Source: Streptomyces liliifuscus
Lineage (GTDB): Bacteria; Actinomycetota; Actinomycetes; Streptomycetales; Streptomycetaceae
NCBI RefSeq assembly: GCF_016598615.1
Contig: NZ_CP066831.1
Location: 620,001 to 684,000, forward strand
Length of the DNA stretch: 64,000 nucleotides
Reading direction: 5' to 3'
Shown here: piece by piece, positions 42,821 through 52,177 of the stretch
Layout: each line of letters begins with the position of its first letter
Position numbering within the stretch: the first letter of the stretch is position 1
Position numbers and translations under genes: made by a program
The notes under the pieces: generated by a model
The model's database searches: none
What the model was told of the DNA's origin: nothing
What the model saw: only the letters and a program-made list of their open reading frames with translations

Positions 42821-44666
42821 CCACTGACGTGTTCAGGCCCTTGTCGTAGCGGTTGTGTGCGATCCGGATGTCTGAACTGCCGTGGAAGACGAACAGCGGG
42901 GAGGTGTACGGCGGGTGAGCCGGTCCGTCCAGCCGCCGGACGGTGTTGCCGGTGAACGCGAACCCGCCGACGCTCTTCGCGTTGACGATGGTGACATCGC
43001 CGATGTCGAACGAGTTGTGCTCGACCGAAATGTTGCGATGCACCGGGGTCGACGGGTCGATGACCTGGTTGGTCGGCTCCACGAAGATGACCGGGCCGCT
43101 GGGCCGCGTGAACGAGTTCCCGCGGATCGTCAGGTCGGCGACCGGCCCGGACTCGTACCACTGGTAGGCGTCGGCGGAGACGTAGATGCTGGCCATGGAC
43201 ATCCCGTCGAACCGGTTGCCGGTGATCAGGACGGGTTTGCGGGTGGTGACCAGGATGCCGCGGGTCGGCACGTTGCGGAACACGTTGCCGGAGATGACGA
43301 CCGACGGGGTGGCCGTGATGTTCTCGACGACCGTGCCGCCGATCTCGACCCCGGCGGGAATAGGCCGGTCGAAGGTGACGGTCATCGTGGTCAGCGGCTT
43401 GTCGTGGTCCATCCCGCTCGGTCCGTCGACGGCGGTGACCTTCGCGTGCGGGCTCGCCAACGCTGTCATCGTTCGCTTGGTGGCGAACTCGACCTTGTCG
43501 CCCGGGGCGAACTGCGGGAATCCGGCGGTCTGCGGGTGTTTGTAGGCGAGGGTGAGGGTGGACGGTCCGGGTTTCCCCACGACCTCGAGATAGGTGCCGT
43601 GGATGTTGATCGGGTCGTCGTGCGGGCCGTCGAAAACGCTCCGGGTGATCGAGACCTTCCCCTTGACGCCGGACATCTGCACGAAGTCCGCGAAGGACGA
43701 TGTCGACCGGCCGGACCTCGGAGCGGGTGCGAAGTTCACCTTGTCGATGGAGATGTTCTCGCTGAACTGCCCCACCACACCGAAGGACTGGAGGTAGTAG
43801 GCGTTCATCGAGCGCATCGTGACGTTCTTGGACTGCCAGATGAACGCCCCCGGCTCCGTTCGCTCGATGAGGCGCATCTGGTAGACGAGCCCGGCGTCCG
43901 CCGGCCGTGCCGCGGTGGTGTAGTCGATCCGGATCCGGCGTCCGCCCAGGTCGGTGACCGAGGCGACGTCGTTGAACAGCGGGTTGTCCGCTCGCCAGGT
44001 CCGTTGCGCCTTGGGGTCGTGGATCTGTGTGTACTGAAGTCCGTCGACACCCGACCAGTACGGCTGTCCGGTGGCCGGGCTCTTCTCGCCGAGCCAGGTG
44101 ATGTGCGTCCCGTTCACCTCGTACGGGCTGCCGGCCGGGATCGACAGCACGCGGTAGGCGTGCCCGTCGGTGACGCCCGTGGTGGCGACGGTCGCGTCGA
44201 TGACCTGAGGGGCCGCGTAGTCGAAGGAGAAGTTCGTGAACGTCACGTCGGTCGACCGGATCGACGCGAACGCCGTCTGAAGGCCGTGGTAGACGAGCTT
44301 CGCTCCGCCACCGTCGATGGTGACGTCGTGCATGTCCTCGACGAGCAGCCCGATCTTCTTGTCCCGGTAACGCTGGTCGGCGCCCACGGTGTTGGAGACG
44401 TACAACTCACGCGTCTCGGCCCGCTCGGGGTAGAGCTGGTAGGTGCCCTTCGAGAAGACGATCCTGACCGGCCGATCGCGATCGACCCACTTGGCGTGCC
44501 GGAGCGCCGCGACGACGGCGGGCGTCGAGTCGGTCCGCCCGGTGGGGTCGGCGCCGTAGGCGTCCACGACGACCACCACCGGCCTCGACTTCGGCGCCGC
44601 GGCGACAGGACCCCCGCCACCCACGAGCAGCGCGAGCGCCACCCCGAGAAACACGAACCGAGACAT
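42810..44666 (-). CDS. Secreted alpha-1,3-galactosidase, GH110-like
   Basis: A 618-residue secreted right-handed beta-helix enzyme. ATG 44666 has GGAGG just upstream and opens a signal peptide (FVFLGVALALLVGGGGPVAA). The pectate-lyase-like N-terminus (DAYGADPTGRTDSTPAVVAA) and the segment FDGPHDDPINIHGTYLEV (His349-Asp350-Asp351) are characteristic of GH110, an inverting family that removes alpha-1,3-linked terminal galactose, as in blood-group B and linear alpha-Gal structures. The C-terminal helix coils read NISVEHNSFDIGDVTIVNAK. The LacI gene lies upstream on the same strand and probably controls it. Family call from memory. Confidence 0.75.
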   Translation of the reverse strand: MSRFVFLGVALALLVGGGGPVAAAPKSRPVVVVVDAYGADPTGRTDSTPAVVAALRHAKWVDRDRPVRIVFSKGTYQLYPERAETRELYVSNTVGADQRYRDKKIGLLVEDMHDVTIDGGGAKLVYHGLQTAFASIRSTDVTFTNFSFDYAAPQVIDATVATTGVTDGHAYRVLSIPAGSPYEVNGTHITWLGEKSPATGQPYWSGVDGLQYTQIHDPKAQRTWRADNPLFNDVASVTDLGGRRIRIDYTTAARPADAGLVYQMRLIERTEPGAFIWQSKNVTMRSMNAYYLQSFGVVGQFSENISIDKVNFAPAPRSGRSTSSFADFVQMSGVKGKVSITRSVFDGPHDDPINIHGTYLEVVGKPGPSTLTLAYKHPQTAGFPQFAPGDKVEFATKRTMTALASPHAKVTAVDGPSGMDHDKPLTTMTVTFDRPIPAGVEIGGTVVENITATPSVVISGNVFRNVPTRGILVTTRKPVLITGNRFDGMSMASIYVSADAYQWYESGPVADLTIRGNSFTRPSGPVIFVEPTNQVIDPSTPVHRNISVEHNSFDIGDVTIVNAKSVGGFAFTGNTVRRLDGPAHPPYTSPLFVFHGSSDIRIAHNRYDKGLNTSVVTD

Positions 44667-44803
44667 AGCCCCTCCGGAGCATCCATGAGCCACGAAACAC
44701 CCGATGAATAGGGAGAGTTGCCGCCAATGATCTGACTAGATCCCCGAGTGGAGTGTCCATAGACCCGACCTCTAGGTCAATGGTCTGGACGAACAAGTGG
44801 AAC

Positions 44804-45799
44804 TCACGCCTTCGGAACCGCCGTGCTCGCACGGATCACCAGTTCGGGGTCGAAGAGGAGTTCACCGACAGGGACGTCGCGGTTGCCGACCAGGGCGAGG
44901 ATGCTGCGTCCCACCTCCGAGGACAACCGGTCGGCCGGCTGCCGGACCGTGGTGAGCGGCGGGTCGACGAAGTCCATGATCATGGAGCCGTCGTAGCCGA
45001 CGACAGACACATCGCCCGGTACGTCGTATCCCTGGCGGCGCGCACCACGGATCGCACCCAGAGCCATGTAGTCACTGGCGGCGACGATCGCCGTGGCACC
45101 GCGACCGAGGAGCGAGATCGCGGCGGACTGGCCGCCCTCGACGGTGTAGGACTGGCGGACCACCCACTCCTCCGGGTCCTGGACACCCCGCTTGGCGAGG
45201 GAGGCGACGAAGCCGCTGACACGACGGTCGGCCGGGCGGTTGCCGACCGGGCCCGATGCCATGCCGATGCGCCGGTGGCCGAGCCGGTGGAGGTGGTCTA
45301 CGGCGAGTTCGGCGGCCAGCAGGTCGTCGGTGGAGAAGACCGGAGCCTCGCTCACGCCCTCGAACTGGCCGTTGATCCCTACGAACGGGATTCTGCGGGA
45401 ACGCAGGAGTTCGTACGCCTGCGGGTCCGCGCCCTCCAGTGTGTTGCTGGCCGAGAGGAACACGACCGCCGCGACACCCCGGTCGGCGAGGGAGGTCACG
45501 AAGTCCAACTCCTGTACTCCACCGGGAAAACACGGGCATAGGACCGTCTTGAGGCCGTGCGGGGCGAGGATGGACTCGATCCGTTCCGCGACGTCGGCGA
45601 AGAACGGGTTGGAGACCAACTCGGTGACGACCGCCACGAGTTGACCCCGCATCTGCCGCTCGTAACCCAGGTCGGCCATCGCCTGCTCGACCGCCTCGCG
45701 GGTCTTGCGCGACACCCCCTGGCGCCGGTTGATGACCCGGCTGACCGTGGCCTCGCTCACCTGCGCCCGGTCCGCGACCTCGGTGATGCCGACCTTCAT
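44804..45799 (-). CDS. LacI-family transcriptional regulator
   Basis: A 331-residue repressor. The helix-turn-helix is GITEVADRAQVSEATVSRVI at the very N-terminus, followed by the sugar-binding domain (AVVTELVSNPFFADVAERIE ... LVIRAST). ATG 45799 has GAGGGAA four bases upstream; an ATG-like start 10 codons earlier is less likely. It lies between the GH110-type gene downstream and the divergent secreted glycosidase gene, and presumably controls both in response to a galactose-containing sugar. Confidence 0.9.
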   Translation of the reverse strand: MKVGITEVADRAQVSEATVSRVINRRQGVSRKTREAVEQAMADLGYERQMRGQLVAVVTELVSNPFFADVAERIESILAPHGLKTVLCPCFPGGVQELDFVTSLADRGVAAVVFLSASNTLEGADPQAYELLRSRRIPFVGINGQFEGVSEAPVFSTDDLLAAELAVDHLHRLGHRRIGMASGPVGNRPADRRVSGFVASLAKRGVQDPEEWVVRQSYTVEGGQSAAISLLGRGATAIVAASDYMALGAIRGARRQGYDVPGDVSVVGYDGSMIMDFVDPPLTTVRQPADRLSSEVGRSILALVGNRDVPVGELLFDPELVIRASTAVPKA

Positions 45800-45859
45800 A
45801 CGGTTCCCTCCGTCACTCCTGGTGCCCACCGGCCGAAGTGACGCCCACGAAGCCGGTCT

Positions 45860-45960
45860 ACCAGACTTGCAAGATATCGACGAAAACTTTCAGCACGAAT
45901 CTCTGCTCAAATTAGCAGCCAACTTGCTTGTCTTCCATGTTTCTTGCGCATGACCATTGA
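45860..45960. promoter_or_regulatory. AT-rich divergent promoter region with candidate LacI operator
   Basis: The region between the LacI gene and the glycosidase gene is unusually AT-rich for this genome. It contains CGAAAACTTTC at 45881-45891, an imperfect palindrome of the CGAAA-N-TTTC kind used by Streptomyces LacI-type regulators, and CTTGCAAG nearby. Confidence 0.4.
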
Positions 45961-46052
45961 ATCGCCTCTTCGGCCCCTGCTAGCTTTCCCGCCACCGTTC
46001 GCCCCGCCTGCCCGCTCGCTCGCTCGCCGTGACTGAAGACCCGGGAGACCCG

Positions 46053-48044
46053 ATGAAGCCCTCAAGGCTCATGCTGCTCACCGCTGTTGCTCTGCTCACG
46101 CCGATGGCCCCCGCGCTGTCCGCCGCGGCGGCGCCCGGAGACGGTGGGGTTCCCGGTTCACGCACAGCCGCCGCCCGTCCTCAACTCGCCGTCCCTGACC
46201 CGGGGTTCGAGAACGGCGGCACTGGCTGGACCTTCGGCGCGGGCACCGGAGTCGGCACCGGCAACTCCCACGGCGGCGCCCGCTTCCTCTACCTCGACGC
46301 CGGAGCCGGCAAGAGCGCCGAGCTGACCATCGTCGCGCCACGGAACGGCAGTTACGACTTCTCCGCGTGGATCGGAAGCGCCGGCACCGGCGGTACGTAC
46401 ACGGTCCGGCGCAACGGCGAGACCGTCGAGACGATCACCCTGCCGGAGCGCCGCGCGTACGCCCGCTACACCATCAGCCGCGTCGAGCTGAGAGCCGGCG
46501 ACCGGCTGCAGATCGCCTTCGGCTCAGGCAGCGCATGGGTCAACGCGGACGACCTGATGATCTCCCCCGCCGCGCCCGCCGATCCCAAGGTCACCTCGTC
46601 CGACCCCGAGGTCGTCCAGATGTTCGGCTGGGCCAAGAGGAAGGCCAACAGCTGGGCTCAACTGCCCGGCACGACGGGCCCGATCAACGTCGACGAGCAC
46701 CAGACCGGCGGCACCGGAACCGCGCAGTACGCGGCCACGTACTGGGCCGGATACGCCAACCGCAGCGCCTACTACTCGCGCGACATGACCCACCAACTCG
46801 CCGGCGCCCACATCCTCGGCCTCGACGAGGCGAACAGGACGATGCTCCGTTCGTTCGCGGCCTCCTCCACCGCCGCGCACAAGTACTTCCCGGTCTGGGC
46901 CCTGAACTTCGATGCCAAGACCTATCTGAGCATCGACTACAAGAGCCCGGACAACTACGTGCGCGAGGTGCCCGCCGTCTTCGAACTCGTGGAGAAGGCG
47001 GGCCAGGCGTATCTCTGGACCGGCGACCGGAGTTACGTGGACGACCCGACCATGTGGAACTTCTACCGGCACTCCACCGAGGAGTTCATCGACCTGCACA
47101 ACAGCGCCAAGCCCAACGGCAAGGTCAAGGTCGCCGAGGGCACGGGCAACGGCATCTTCGCCGGCGCCGCCAGCTACAACGAGCAGGACGGCGACGGTCT
47201 CGCCGAGGCCGGGGACGGCATCGCCTCGCAGTACCAGGCGTATCTCGCGCTGGCCACGCTCGCCCGCGGCAAGGGCGAGACCGCGCTGGCAAGGACGTAT
47301 GACCGGCGTGCCGCCGAACTGAAGGCGTACTTCAACGACGAATGGAGCGGCAGCGGAAGCGGCGCCGACATGGTTCGCGCGTACACCACGTCCAACACCC
47401 CGGTCACCGGCTGGGGCAAGGAGAACAGCGTGTTCGTGCCGATGAAGCAGATCCTCGATCCCGGCCCGCGCAACGACGCCTATCTCGACTACATCCAGGA
47501 ACAGGAGTTGGGGCCGGAGGGCTCGCCCAACATCGAGTCGACGACGTACCTGCCCGACATGTTCTTCAAGAACAACCGCAACGACACCGCCTGGACGTGG
47601 ATGAGGAAGATCTACGGCCAGCGGGAGCTCCAGCACGTCAACTCAAGCCAGGGCCCCAACGGTGACTACCCCGAGGTGTCGTTCACCCTGGTCAGTCAGA
47701 CCGTCGAGGGCCTGATGGGCATCGCGCCGGACGCGGCGAACCGCACGGTGACCACGCAGTCGCGGCTGCCGTCGGGCATGAAGTGGCTCCAGGCCGCGGA
47801 CGTGCCCATCGGCACGAGCACGATCACCGTGCGGCACGACGGCGCGACGAAGACCAGGCTGACGAACAACGCCCGCCATGGCGCCTACCGCTGGGAGGCC
47901 CGCTTCCCCGGGGTCCACAAGAACATCGAGGTCAACGGTGTCCCGCAGCGCGTGCGCACCAAGACGGTCGGCGGCGTGACGTACACATACGCGACGCCGA
48001 CGGTGCGGGCGGGGGCGACGGTGGTGGTACGGGTGACGGACTGA
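46053..48044 (+). CDS. Secreted six-hairpin (alpha/alpha-barrel) glycosidase with beta-sandwich module
   Basis: A 663-residue secreted protein. ATG 46053 has GGGAG five bases upstream. The signal peptide (MLLTAVALLTPMAPALSAAA) is followed by a CBM-like beta-sandwich (DPGFENGGTGWTFGAGTG to NADDLMISP, about 50-185). The rest is an alpha/alpha toroid: FPVWALNFDAKTYLSIDYKS, EGTGNGIFAGAASYNEQDGD, GDYPEVSFTLVSQTVEGLMG, ending in a beta domain. It looks like a six-hairpin glycosidase, but I cannot assign a numbered family or name the catalytic acids with confidence. It is divergent from the LacI gene and probably acts with the GH110-type enzyme on the same glycan. Confidence 0.7.
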   Translation: MKPSRLMLLTAVALLTPMAPALSAAAAPGDGGVPGSRTAAARPQLAVPDPGFENGGTGWTFGAGTGVGTGNSHGGARFLYLDAGAGKSAELTIVAPRNGSYDFSAWIGSAGTGGTYTVRRNGETVETITLPERRAYARYTISRVELRAGDRLQIAFGSGSAWVNADDLMISPAAPADPKVTSSDPEVVQMFGWAKRKANSWAQLPGTTGPINVDEHQTGGTGTAQYAATYWAGYANRSAYYSRDMTHQLAGAHILGLDEANRTMLRSFAASSTAAHKYFPVWALNFDAKTYLSIDYKSPDNYVREVPAVFELVEKAGQAYLWTGDRSYVDDPTMWNFYRHSTEEFIDLHNSAKPNGKVKVAEGTGNGIFAGAASYNEQDGDGLAEAGDGIASQYQAYLALATLARGKGETALARTYDRRAAELKAYFNDEWSGSGSGADMVRAYTTSNTPVTGWGKENSVFVPMKQILDPGPRNDAYLDYIQEQELGPEGSPNIESTTYLPDMFFKNNRNDTAWTWMRKIYGQRELQHVNSSQGPNGDYPEVSFTLVSQTVEGLMGIAPDAANRTVTTQSRLPSGMKWLQAADVPIGTSTITVRHDGATKTRLTNNARHGAYRWEARFPGVHKNIEVNGVPQRVRTKTVGGVTYTYATPTVRAGATVVVRVTD

Positions 48045-48056
48045 CGCGACCGCAGT

Positions 48057-49157
48057 TCACAGTCCGAGCACGCGCCGAGCGCGTCCGGGGAGTTCTGCGA
48101 GGTGAGCACCAAATTCCTCCTGGTGCGCAGTGCACACAGGGACGCCTGCGAATTGAGCGGGTGAGGGTGTGTATCGGGAAGGATATTGACAGTCAGGGCA
48201 GGTTTGTCCGGCTTCCTCAAGCATCGCCGCGAATCCGGGGAACAGTACTCGATCTTGGCTGGCGAGGATTTCCCGGTAGTGGTTGTTGTTCTGTGGGGTC
48301 GAGCTGATGCGGTACCAGAGTTTGACGTTCTCGCGTGCCTGGTCGACAGTCTGGGCTGTTTCCGGATTCCCGATCGTGAGGCTGTCCTCGACGAATCGGT
48401 AGCGGCGCATTGTCATGTGGATGGGGCCGGCAATGTTGCGGAGAAAATTGACGACTGGAGTGCGTTCGGGGGTGTCGGCCCAGTGGGCGTCGATATTCCA
48501 GAGTGTCTCGCGATAGGTGCGATAGGTGGTTTGGCGGAGGCTGGGGTGGGCGTAGGCGAAGGTGTTGCAGATTTCGCCTTCGGCCCGGTGTTTGTGATAG
48601 GCCACCGCGTCGTACATGGCGTCGCAGATTTCGGTGAGGATCTGGTTCTGCTCCTCGGTCAGCCAAGCGTCTTCGATGTTGTTGCAGGCCAGTGAGGCGG
48701 CGATGAAGAGACGGGCCTGGGCGTCGCAGTCTCGGATTCGAAACCACTGAGCGGGGCTGTGGGCGATCGCTGCCGTGTAGCGGCTCAGGAGTTCGGCGTT
48801 CCCGTGTGGGGAGGACTTCTCGGCGGTGATCAGGATTGAGGAGTAGTACTCGCGGGCCATGGTCTCGTCGACGGCGGTCCCGGCGAAGAGTGTGGCCAGC
48901 AGTTCACCCGTGTCGTATCCCGCAATGATTGGAGAAGCCAAAGGGGAAATGTGTTCGCCCCTGAACTCCGTCACGGTGGAAATGGCCGTGAGGCGTGCGA
49001 GCGCGATGTATCGCGCACGGTTCGTGTAGGCGGGGACTATCGTTCGCACATATTCCCAGGCGCAGGCGAGCGCTTCATCGGCCTGCCCGGGGGTGAGCCC
49101 TTCGGGTTCGAAGGTGCCCCTGAGATCGGGGGGAAAATGCCAGGTCTCATCGGTCAC
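48057..49157 (-). CDS. Hypothetical protein, helical, with C-terminal Cys/His cluster
   Basis: A 366-residue protein that I do not recognise. GTG 49157 has GGAAGG five bases upstream. It is largely alpha-helical, with conserved-looking charged segments (ACNNIEDAWLTEEQNQILTE, DAMYDAVAYHKHRAEGEICN) and a C-terminal CPDC...C..H group (TCPDCQYPSRYTPSP, VPVCTAHQEEF) that could bind zinc. The size and helicity recall class I terpene synthases, but no DDxxD or NSE motif is evident. Its base composition is less GC-rich than its neighbours, suggesting transfer. It is convergent with the glycosidase gene and divergent from RNase J. Confidence 0.65.
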   Translation of the reverse strand: MTDETWHFPPDLRGTFEPEGLTPGQADEALACAWEYVRTIVPAYTNRARYIALARLTAISTVTEFRGEHISPLASPIIAGYDTGELLATLFAGTAVDETMAREYYSSILITAEKSSPHGNAELLSRYTAAIAHSPAQWFRIRDCDAQARLFIAASLACNNIEDAWLTEEQNQILTEICDAMYDAVAYHKHRAEGEICNTFAYAHPSLRQTTYRTYRETLWNIDAHWADTPERTPVVNFLRNIAGPIHMTMRRYRFVEDSLTIGNPETAQTVDQARENVKLWYRISSTPQNNNHYREILASQDRVLFPGFAAMLEEAGQTCPDCQYPSRYTPSPAQFAGVPVCTAHQEEFGAHLAELPGRARRVLGL

Positions 49158-49488
49158 GGGGGCCTTCCCGGAGGCGGGTCAGAATGTGTGGGCGGGAACG
49201 GACACCGCTGAGGCTCGGTTCGCCACGGCCGCCGACGACGACGGCAGGGCAGTCGGTTTCCTTACGGCTGCCCTGAATTGATCACCAACCCGAGGCGATT
49301 CAACCAGGGGTCCACCGGGTGGCACATACTCCGGTGATACGGGTCCATACGCGTGCGTACACGACCGTCCCGTCCGCTGCCGAAGCAGCCCCGCTCCGCT
49401 CGCCGACTCCCTCAGCGGCGCCGTACCGAACCCGCTGGTCGGGGCAGCCAGTGGATCACCTCGGCGGACTCTCCGGTAACGTCGGAAT
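49158..49488. other. Intergenic region between orphan gene and RNase J gene
   Basis: About 330 bp without a credible gene. It must hold both divergent promoters. A TAACGT hexamer at about 49477-49482, six bases before the RNase J ATG, would suit a leaderless start, but no clear -35 partner was found. Confidence 0.4.
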
Positions 49489-51174
49489 ATGAGCCATCCA
49501 CATCCCGAACTCAAAGCCGCCCCTCCCCTGCCTGAAGGAGGGCTGAGGGTCGTCGCCCTGGGCGGTCTGGGTGAGATCGGCCGCAATATGACCGTCTTCG
49601 AGCATGCCGGCAAGCTGCTCATCGTCGACTGCGGCGTGCTGTTCCCCGAAGAGACACAGCCCGGCGTGGACGTGATCCTGCCGGATTTCACCTCGATCCG
49701 TGATCGCCTGGACGACATCGTCGCCGTGGTACTCACCCACGGCCACGAGGACCACATCGGCGCCGTGCCGTATCTGCTGCGCGAGCGCTCCGACATCCCT
49801 GTCGTGGGCTCGAAGCTGACGCTGGCGTTCCTGGAGGCCAAGCTCAAGGAGCATGGAATCCGGCCGCGCACGGTGCGGGTACGTGAGGGCGACCGGCGCG
49901 GCTTCGGCCCCTTCGACTGCGAATTCGTGGCGGTCAACCACTCCATCCCGGACAGCCTCGCGGTCGCGATCCGTACCGGAGCAGGGATGGTGCTGCACAC
50001 GGGCGACTTCAAGATGGACCAGTTCCCGCTGGACGACCGGATCACCGACCTGCGCGCCTTCGCCCGCCTCGGCGAGGAAGGCGTCGATCTCTTCCTCACC
50101 GACTCCACCAACGCCGAGGTCCCCGGCTTCACCACCTCCGAGCGCGAGCTGAACCCGGCGATCGAGCAGGTGATGCGTACCGCCCCGCGCCGGGTCATCG
50201 TCTCCAGTTTCGCCAGCCATGTGCACCGTATCCAGCAGGTCCTGGACGCCGCGCACCAGCACGGCCGCAAGGTCGCCTTCGTGGGCCGCTCCATGGTCCG
50301 CAACATGGGCATCGCCCGTGACCTCGGGTATCTGAAGGTTCCCAGCGGCCTGGTCGTGAGCACCAAGGAGATGGAGAAGCTCGCGGACCACAAGATCACC
50401 CTGGTGTGCACCGGATCCCAGGGTGAGCCGATGGCGGCGCTGTCCCGGATGGCCAACCGCGACCACGTGATCCGCATCGGCAAGGGCGACACCGTCCTGC
50501 TCGCCAGCTCCCTGATCCCCGGCAACGAGAACGCCATCTACCGGGTGATCAACGGGCTGACCCGGTGGGGCGCCCATGTCGTCCACAAGGGCAACGCCAA
50601 GGTGCACGTCTCCGGGCACGCCAGCGCAGGTGAGCTCGTCTACTGCTACAACATCGTCAAGCCCCGCAATGTCATGCCCGTGCACGGCGAATGGCGCCAT
50701 CTGCGGGCCAACGCCGACCTGGCCATCCGTACGGGGGTCGATCCGGAGCGGGTGGTCATCGCCGAGGACGGCGTCGTCGTCGACCTCGTGGACGGGCGTG
50801 CGTCGATCACCGGCAAGGTGCCCGCGGGCAATGTCTACGTGGACGGTATGGAGGTCGGCGGCGCCACCGAGGCGTCCCTGAAGGACCGCCTCACCCTCGC
50901 GGAGGAAGGCGTGGTCACCGTGGTGGCGATCGTCGACGCCGACACGGGCGCCCTCGCCGAGACCCCCGACTTCCTGGCCCGCGGGTTCGTCCACGACGAC
51001 ACCACCTTCGAACCGGTCATCCCTGTCATCGAGAAGACTCTGGCGACCGCGGCGCAGGAAGGCGTCGGCGACGCACACCAGCTGGAGCAGCTCATCGCCC
51101 GCGCCGTGGCGAACTGGGCCTTCCGTACCCACCGCCGCAGGCCTCTCATCATCCCGGTCATCATCGACGCCTGA
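49489..51174 (+). CDS. rnj: Ribonuclease J
   Basis: A 561-residue metallo-beta-lactamase/beta-CASP nuclease that matures and degrades RNA with both 5'-3' exonuclease and endonuclease activity. The zinc motif is HGHEDH at 84-89, with further ligands in VNHS and HTGDFK. The beta-CASP region includes SFASHVHRIQQVLDAAHQ and VFTGSQGEP-like LVCTGSQGEPM, then VHVSGHASAGELVY. The C-terminal domain ends RRRPLIIPVIIDA. The length equals that of the Streptomyces enzyme. It is not next to dapA, where the main Streptomyces copy lies as I recall, so it may be a paralogue. Confidence 0.93.
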   Translation: MSHPHPELKAAPPLPEGGLRVVALGGLGEIGRNMTVFEHAGKLLIVDCGVLFPEETQPGVDVILPDFTSIRDRLDDIVAVVLTHGHEDHIGAVPYLLRERSDIPVVGSKLTLAFLEAKLKEHGIRPRTVRVREGDRRGFGPFDCEFVAVNHSIPDSLAVAIRTGAGMVLHTGDFKMDQFPLDDRITDLRAFARLGEEGVDLFLTDSTNAEVPGFTTSERELNPAIEQVMRTAPRRVIVSSFASHVHRIQQVLDAAHQHGRKVAFVGRSMVRNMGIARDLGYLKVPSGLVVSTKEMEKLADHKITLVCTGSQGEPMAALSRMANRDHVIRIGKGDTVLLASSLIPGNENAIYRVINGLTRWGAHVVHKGNAKVHVSGHASAGELVYCYNIVKPRNVMPVHGEWRHLRANADLAIRTGVDPERVVIAEDGVVVDLVDGRASITGKVPAGNVYVDGMEVGGATEASLKDRLTLAEEGVVTVVAIVDADTGALAETPDFLARGFVHDDTTFEPVIPVIEKTLATAAQEGVGDAHQLEQLIARAVANWAFRTHRRRPLIIPVIIDA

Positions 51175-51202
51175 CCTGCCTCCTTCCCCGCTCCTGCCCT
51201 GC

Positions 51203-51224
51203 CCGCCGGCTGCTTTGCCGGCGG
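51203..51224 (+). terminator. Hairpin after the RNase J gene
   Basis: CCGCCGGC (51203-51210) pairs with GCCGGCGG (51217-51224) across TGCTTT, about 30 bp after the stop. A short stem, so a modest terminator candidate. Confidence 0.5.
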
Positions 51225-51257
51225 CGGGAAGGGACGGTTTCGCGCCTGTATCCACAC

Positions 51258-51303
51258 CCGCGCGGAGCGGCGTTCCAGGCCCGCGCGAAGCGGCGTTCCA
51301 GGC
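51258..51303. repeat. Two tandem 23-bp units
   Basis: CCGCGCGGAGCGGCGTTCCA-type units at 51258-51280 and 51281-51303 differ at one base (GGAG/GAAG). They lie in the leader of the methyltransferase-like gene and may affect its expression. Confidence 0.8.
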
Positions 51304-51345
51304 ACCGACTTCCGGCACCGACGGTGCCTCAGAAAGGCAAAACGG

Positions 51346-52074
51346 ATGAGCGCGCGTTTCGAGGAGATCGACTGGCGCCCGACAGCGATGGGCGACATCA
51401 GTCTGCGGCGCCGACGCGACCCGGCATCGGGCACCGATGTGTACGAGGTGAAGCTCGGCGACGAGTTCTTGATGTCCAGCCTCTTCACCGCCGGCGAGAT
51501 CGCGCTTACGGAACTCGGACTGGCGATGCTGCCGGACACCGAACTGGACGTCGTGGTCGGCGGACTCGGACTCGGGTACACCGCCGAGGCTGCGCTGGAC
51601 GACCCGCGGGTGCGCTCGCTGACCGTGATCGAAACGCTCGCCGAAGTCATCGACTGGCATCAGCGGGGCCTGGTCCCGCTCGGCGCCCGGCTGGCTTCGG
51701 ACGCCCGCTGCCGCCTGGTTCAGGGCGACTTCTTCGCGATGGCGGCCGACTCGTCCGGTCTGGACCCGAAGGAGCCGGGCCGCCGCTTCCACGCCATCCT
51801 GCTGGATGTCGACCACTCGCCACGCCATGTGCTCCACCCGCGCCACGCGGCGCTCTACCAGCCTGCCGGGCTCCGCGCTCTCGCCGAACACCTCCGACCC
51901 GACGGGGTGTTCGCCCTGTGGTCGAACGACCCGCCGGACAAGGAGTTCACCTCCGTACTCGGGGAGGTCTTCCCGCAATCAGCGGCCCATGTCGTCGACT
52001 TCGACAATCCCCTGCAAGGCGGCACCTCGACCAACACCGTGTACGTGGCCAGGACAGAACCCGGCCCCCAGTAG
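51346..52074 (+). CDS. Spermidine synthase-like (methyltransferase-fold) protein
   Basis: A 242-residue Rossmann-fold protein. The S-adenosyl-type binding loop is VVVGGLGLGYTAEAAL, followed by the acidic strand end LTVIETLAEVIDWH and the segment LLDVDHSPRHVLH in the active-site region. It belongs to the spermidine-synthase-like group whose members are either aminopropyltransferases or uncharacterised methyltransferases. The length is slightly below that of true spermidine synthases. ATG 51346 has AAAGG about eight bases upstream. No linked polyamine gene is present. Confidence 0.8.
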   Translation: MSARFEEIDWRPTAMGDISLRRRRDPASGTDVYEVKLGDEFLMSSLFTAGEIALTELGLAMLPDTELDVVVGGLGLGYTAEAALDDPRVRSLTVIETLAEVIDWHQRGLVPLGARLASDARCRLVQGDFFAMAADSSGLDPKEPGRRFHAILLDVDHSPRHVLHPRHAALYQPAGLRALAEHLRPDGVFALWSNDPPDKEFTSVLGEVFPQSAAHVVDFDNPLQGGTSTNTVYVARTEPGPQ

Positions 52075-52177
52075 GCAGACCGTGCGACCAGGACGGCTGC
52101 CACGATCGCGGCGTCGCCGCGATCAACCTGCCGACGTAGCCCGATGGTGACTCCCGGTCCGAGGTATCGGGGTCCGG

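Noticed and set aside
48057-49157. Terpene synthase identity for the orphan gene
   Set aside because: Size and helicity fit, but no DDxxD or NSE metal motifs can be found.
49456-51978. 840-codon minus-strand frame across RNase J and the methyltransferase-like gene
   Set aside because: It spans two well-supported plus-strand genes and has the composition of an antisense shadow (Val/Gly/His/Asp-rich).
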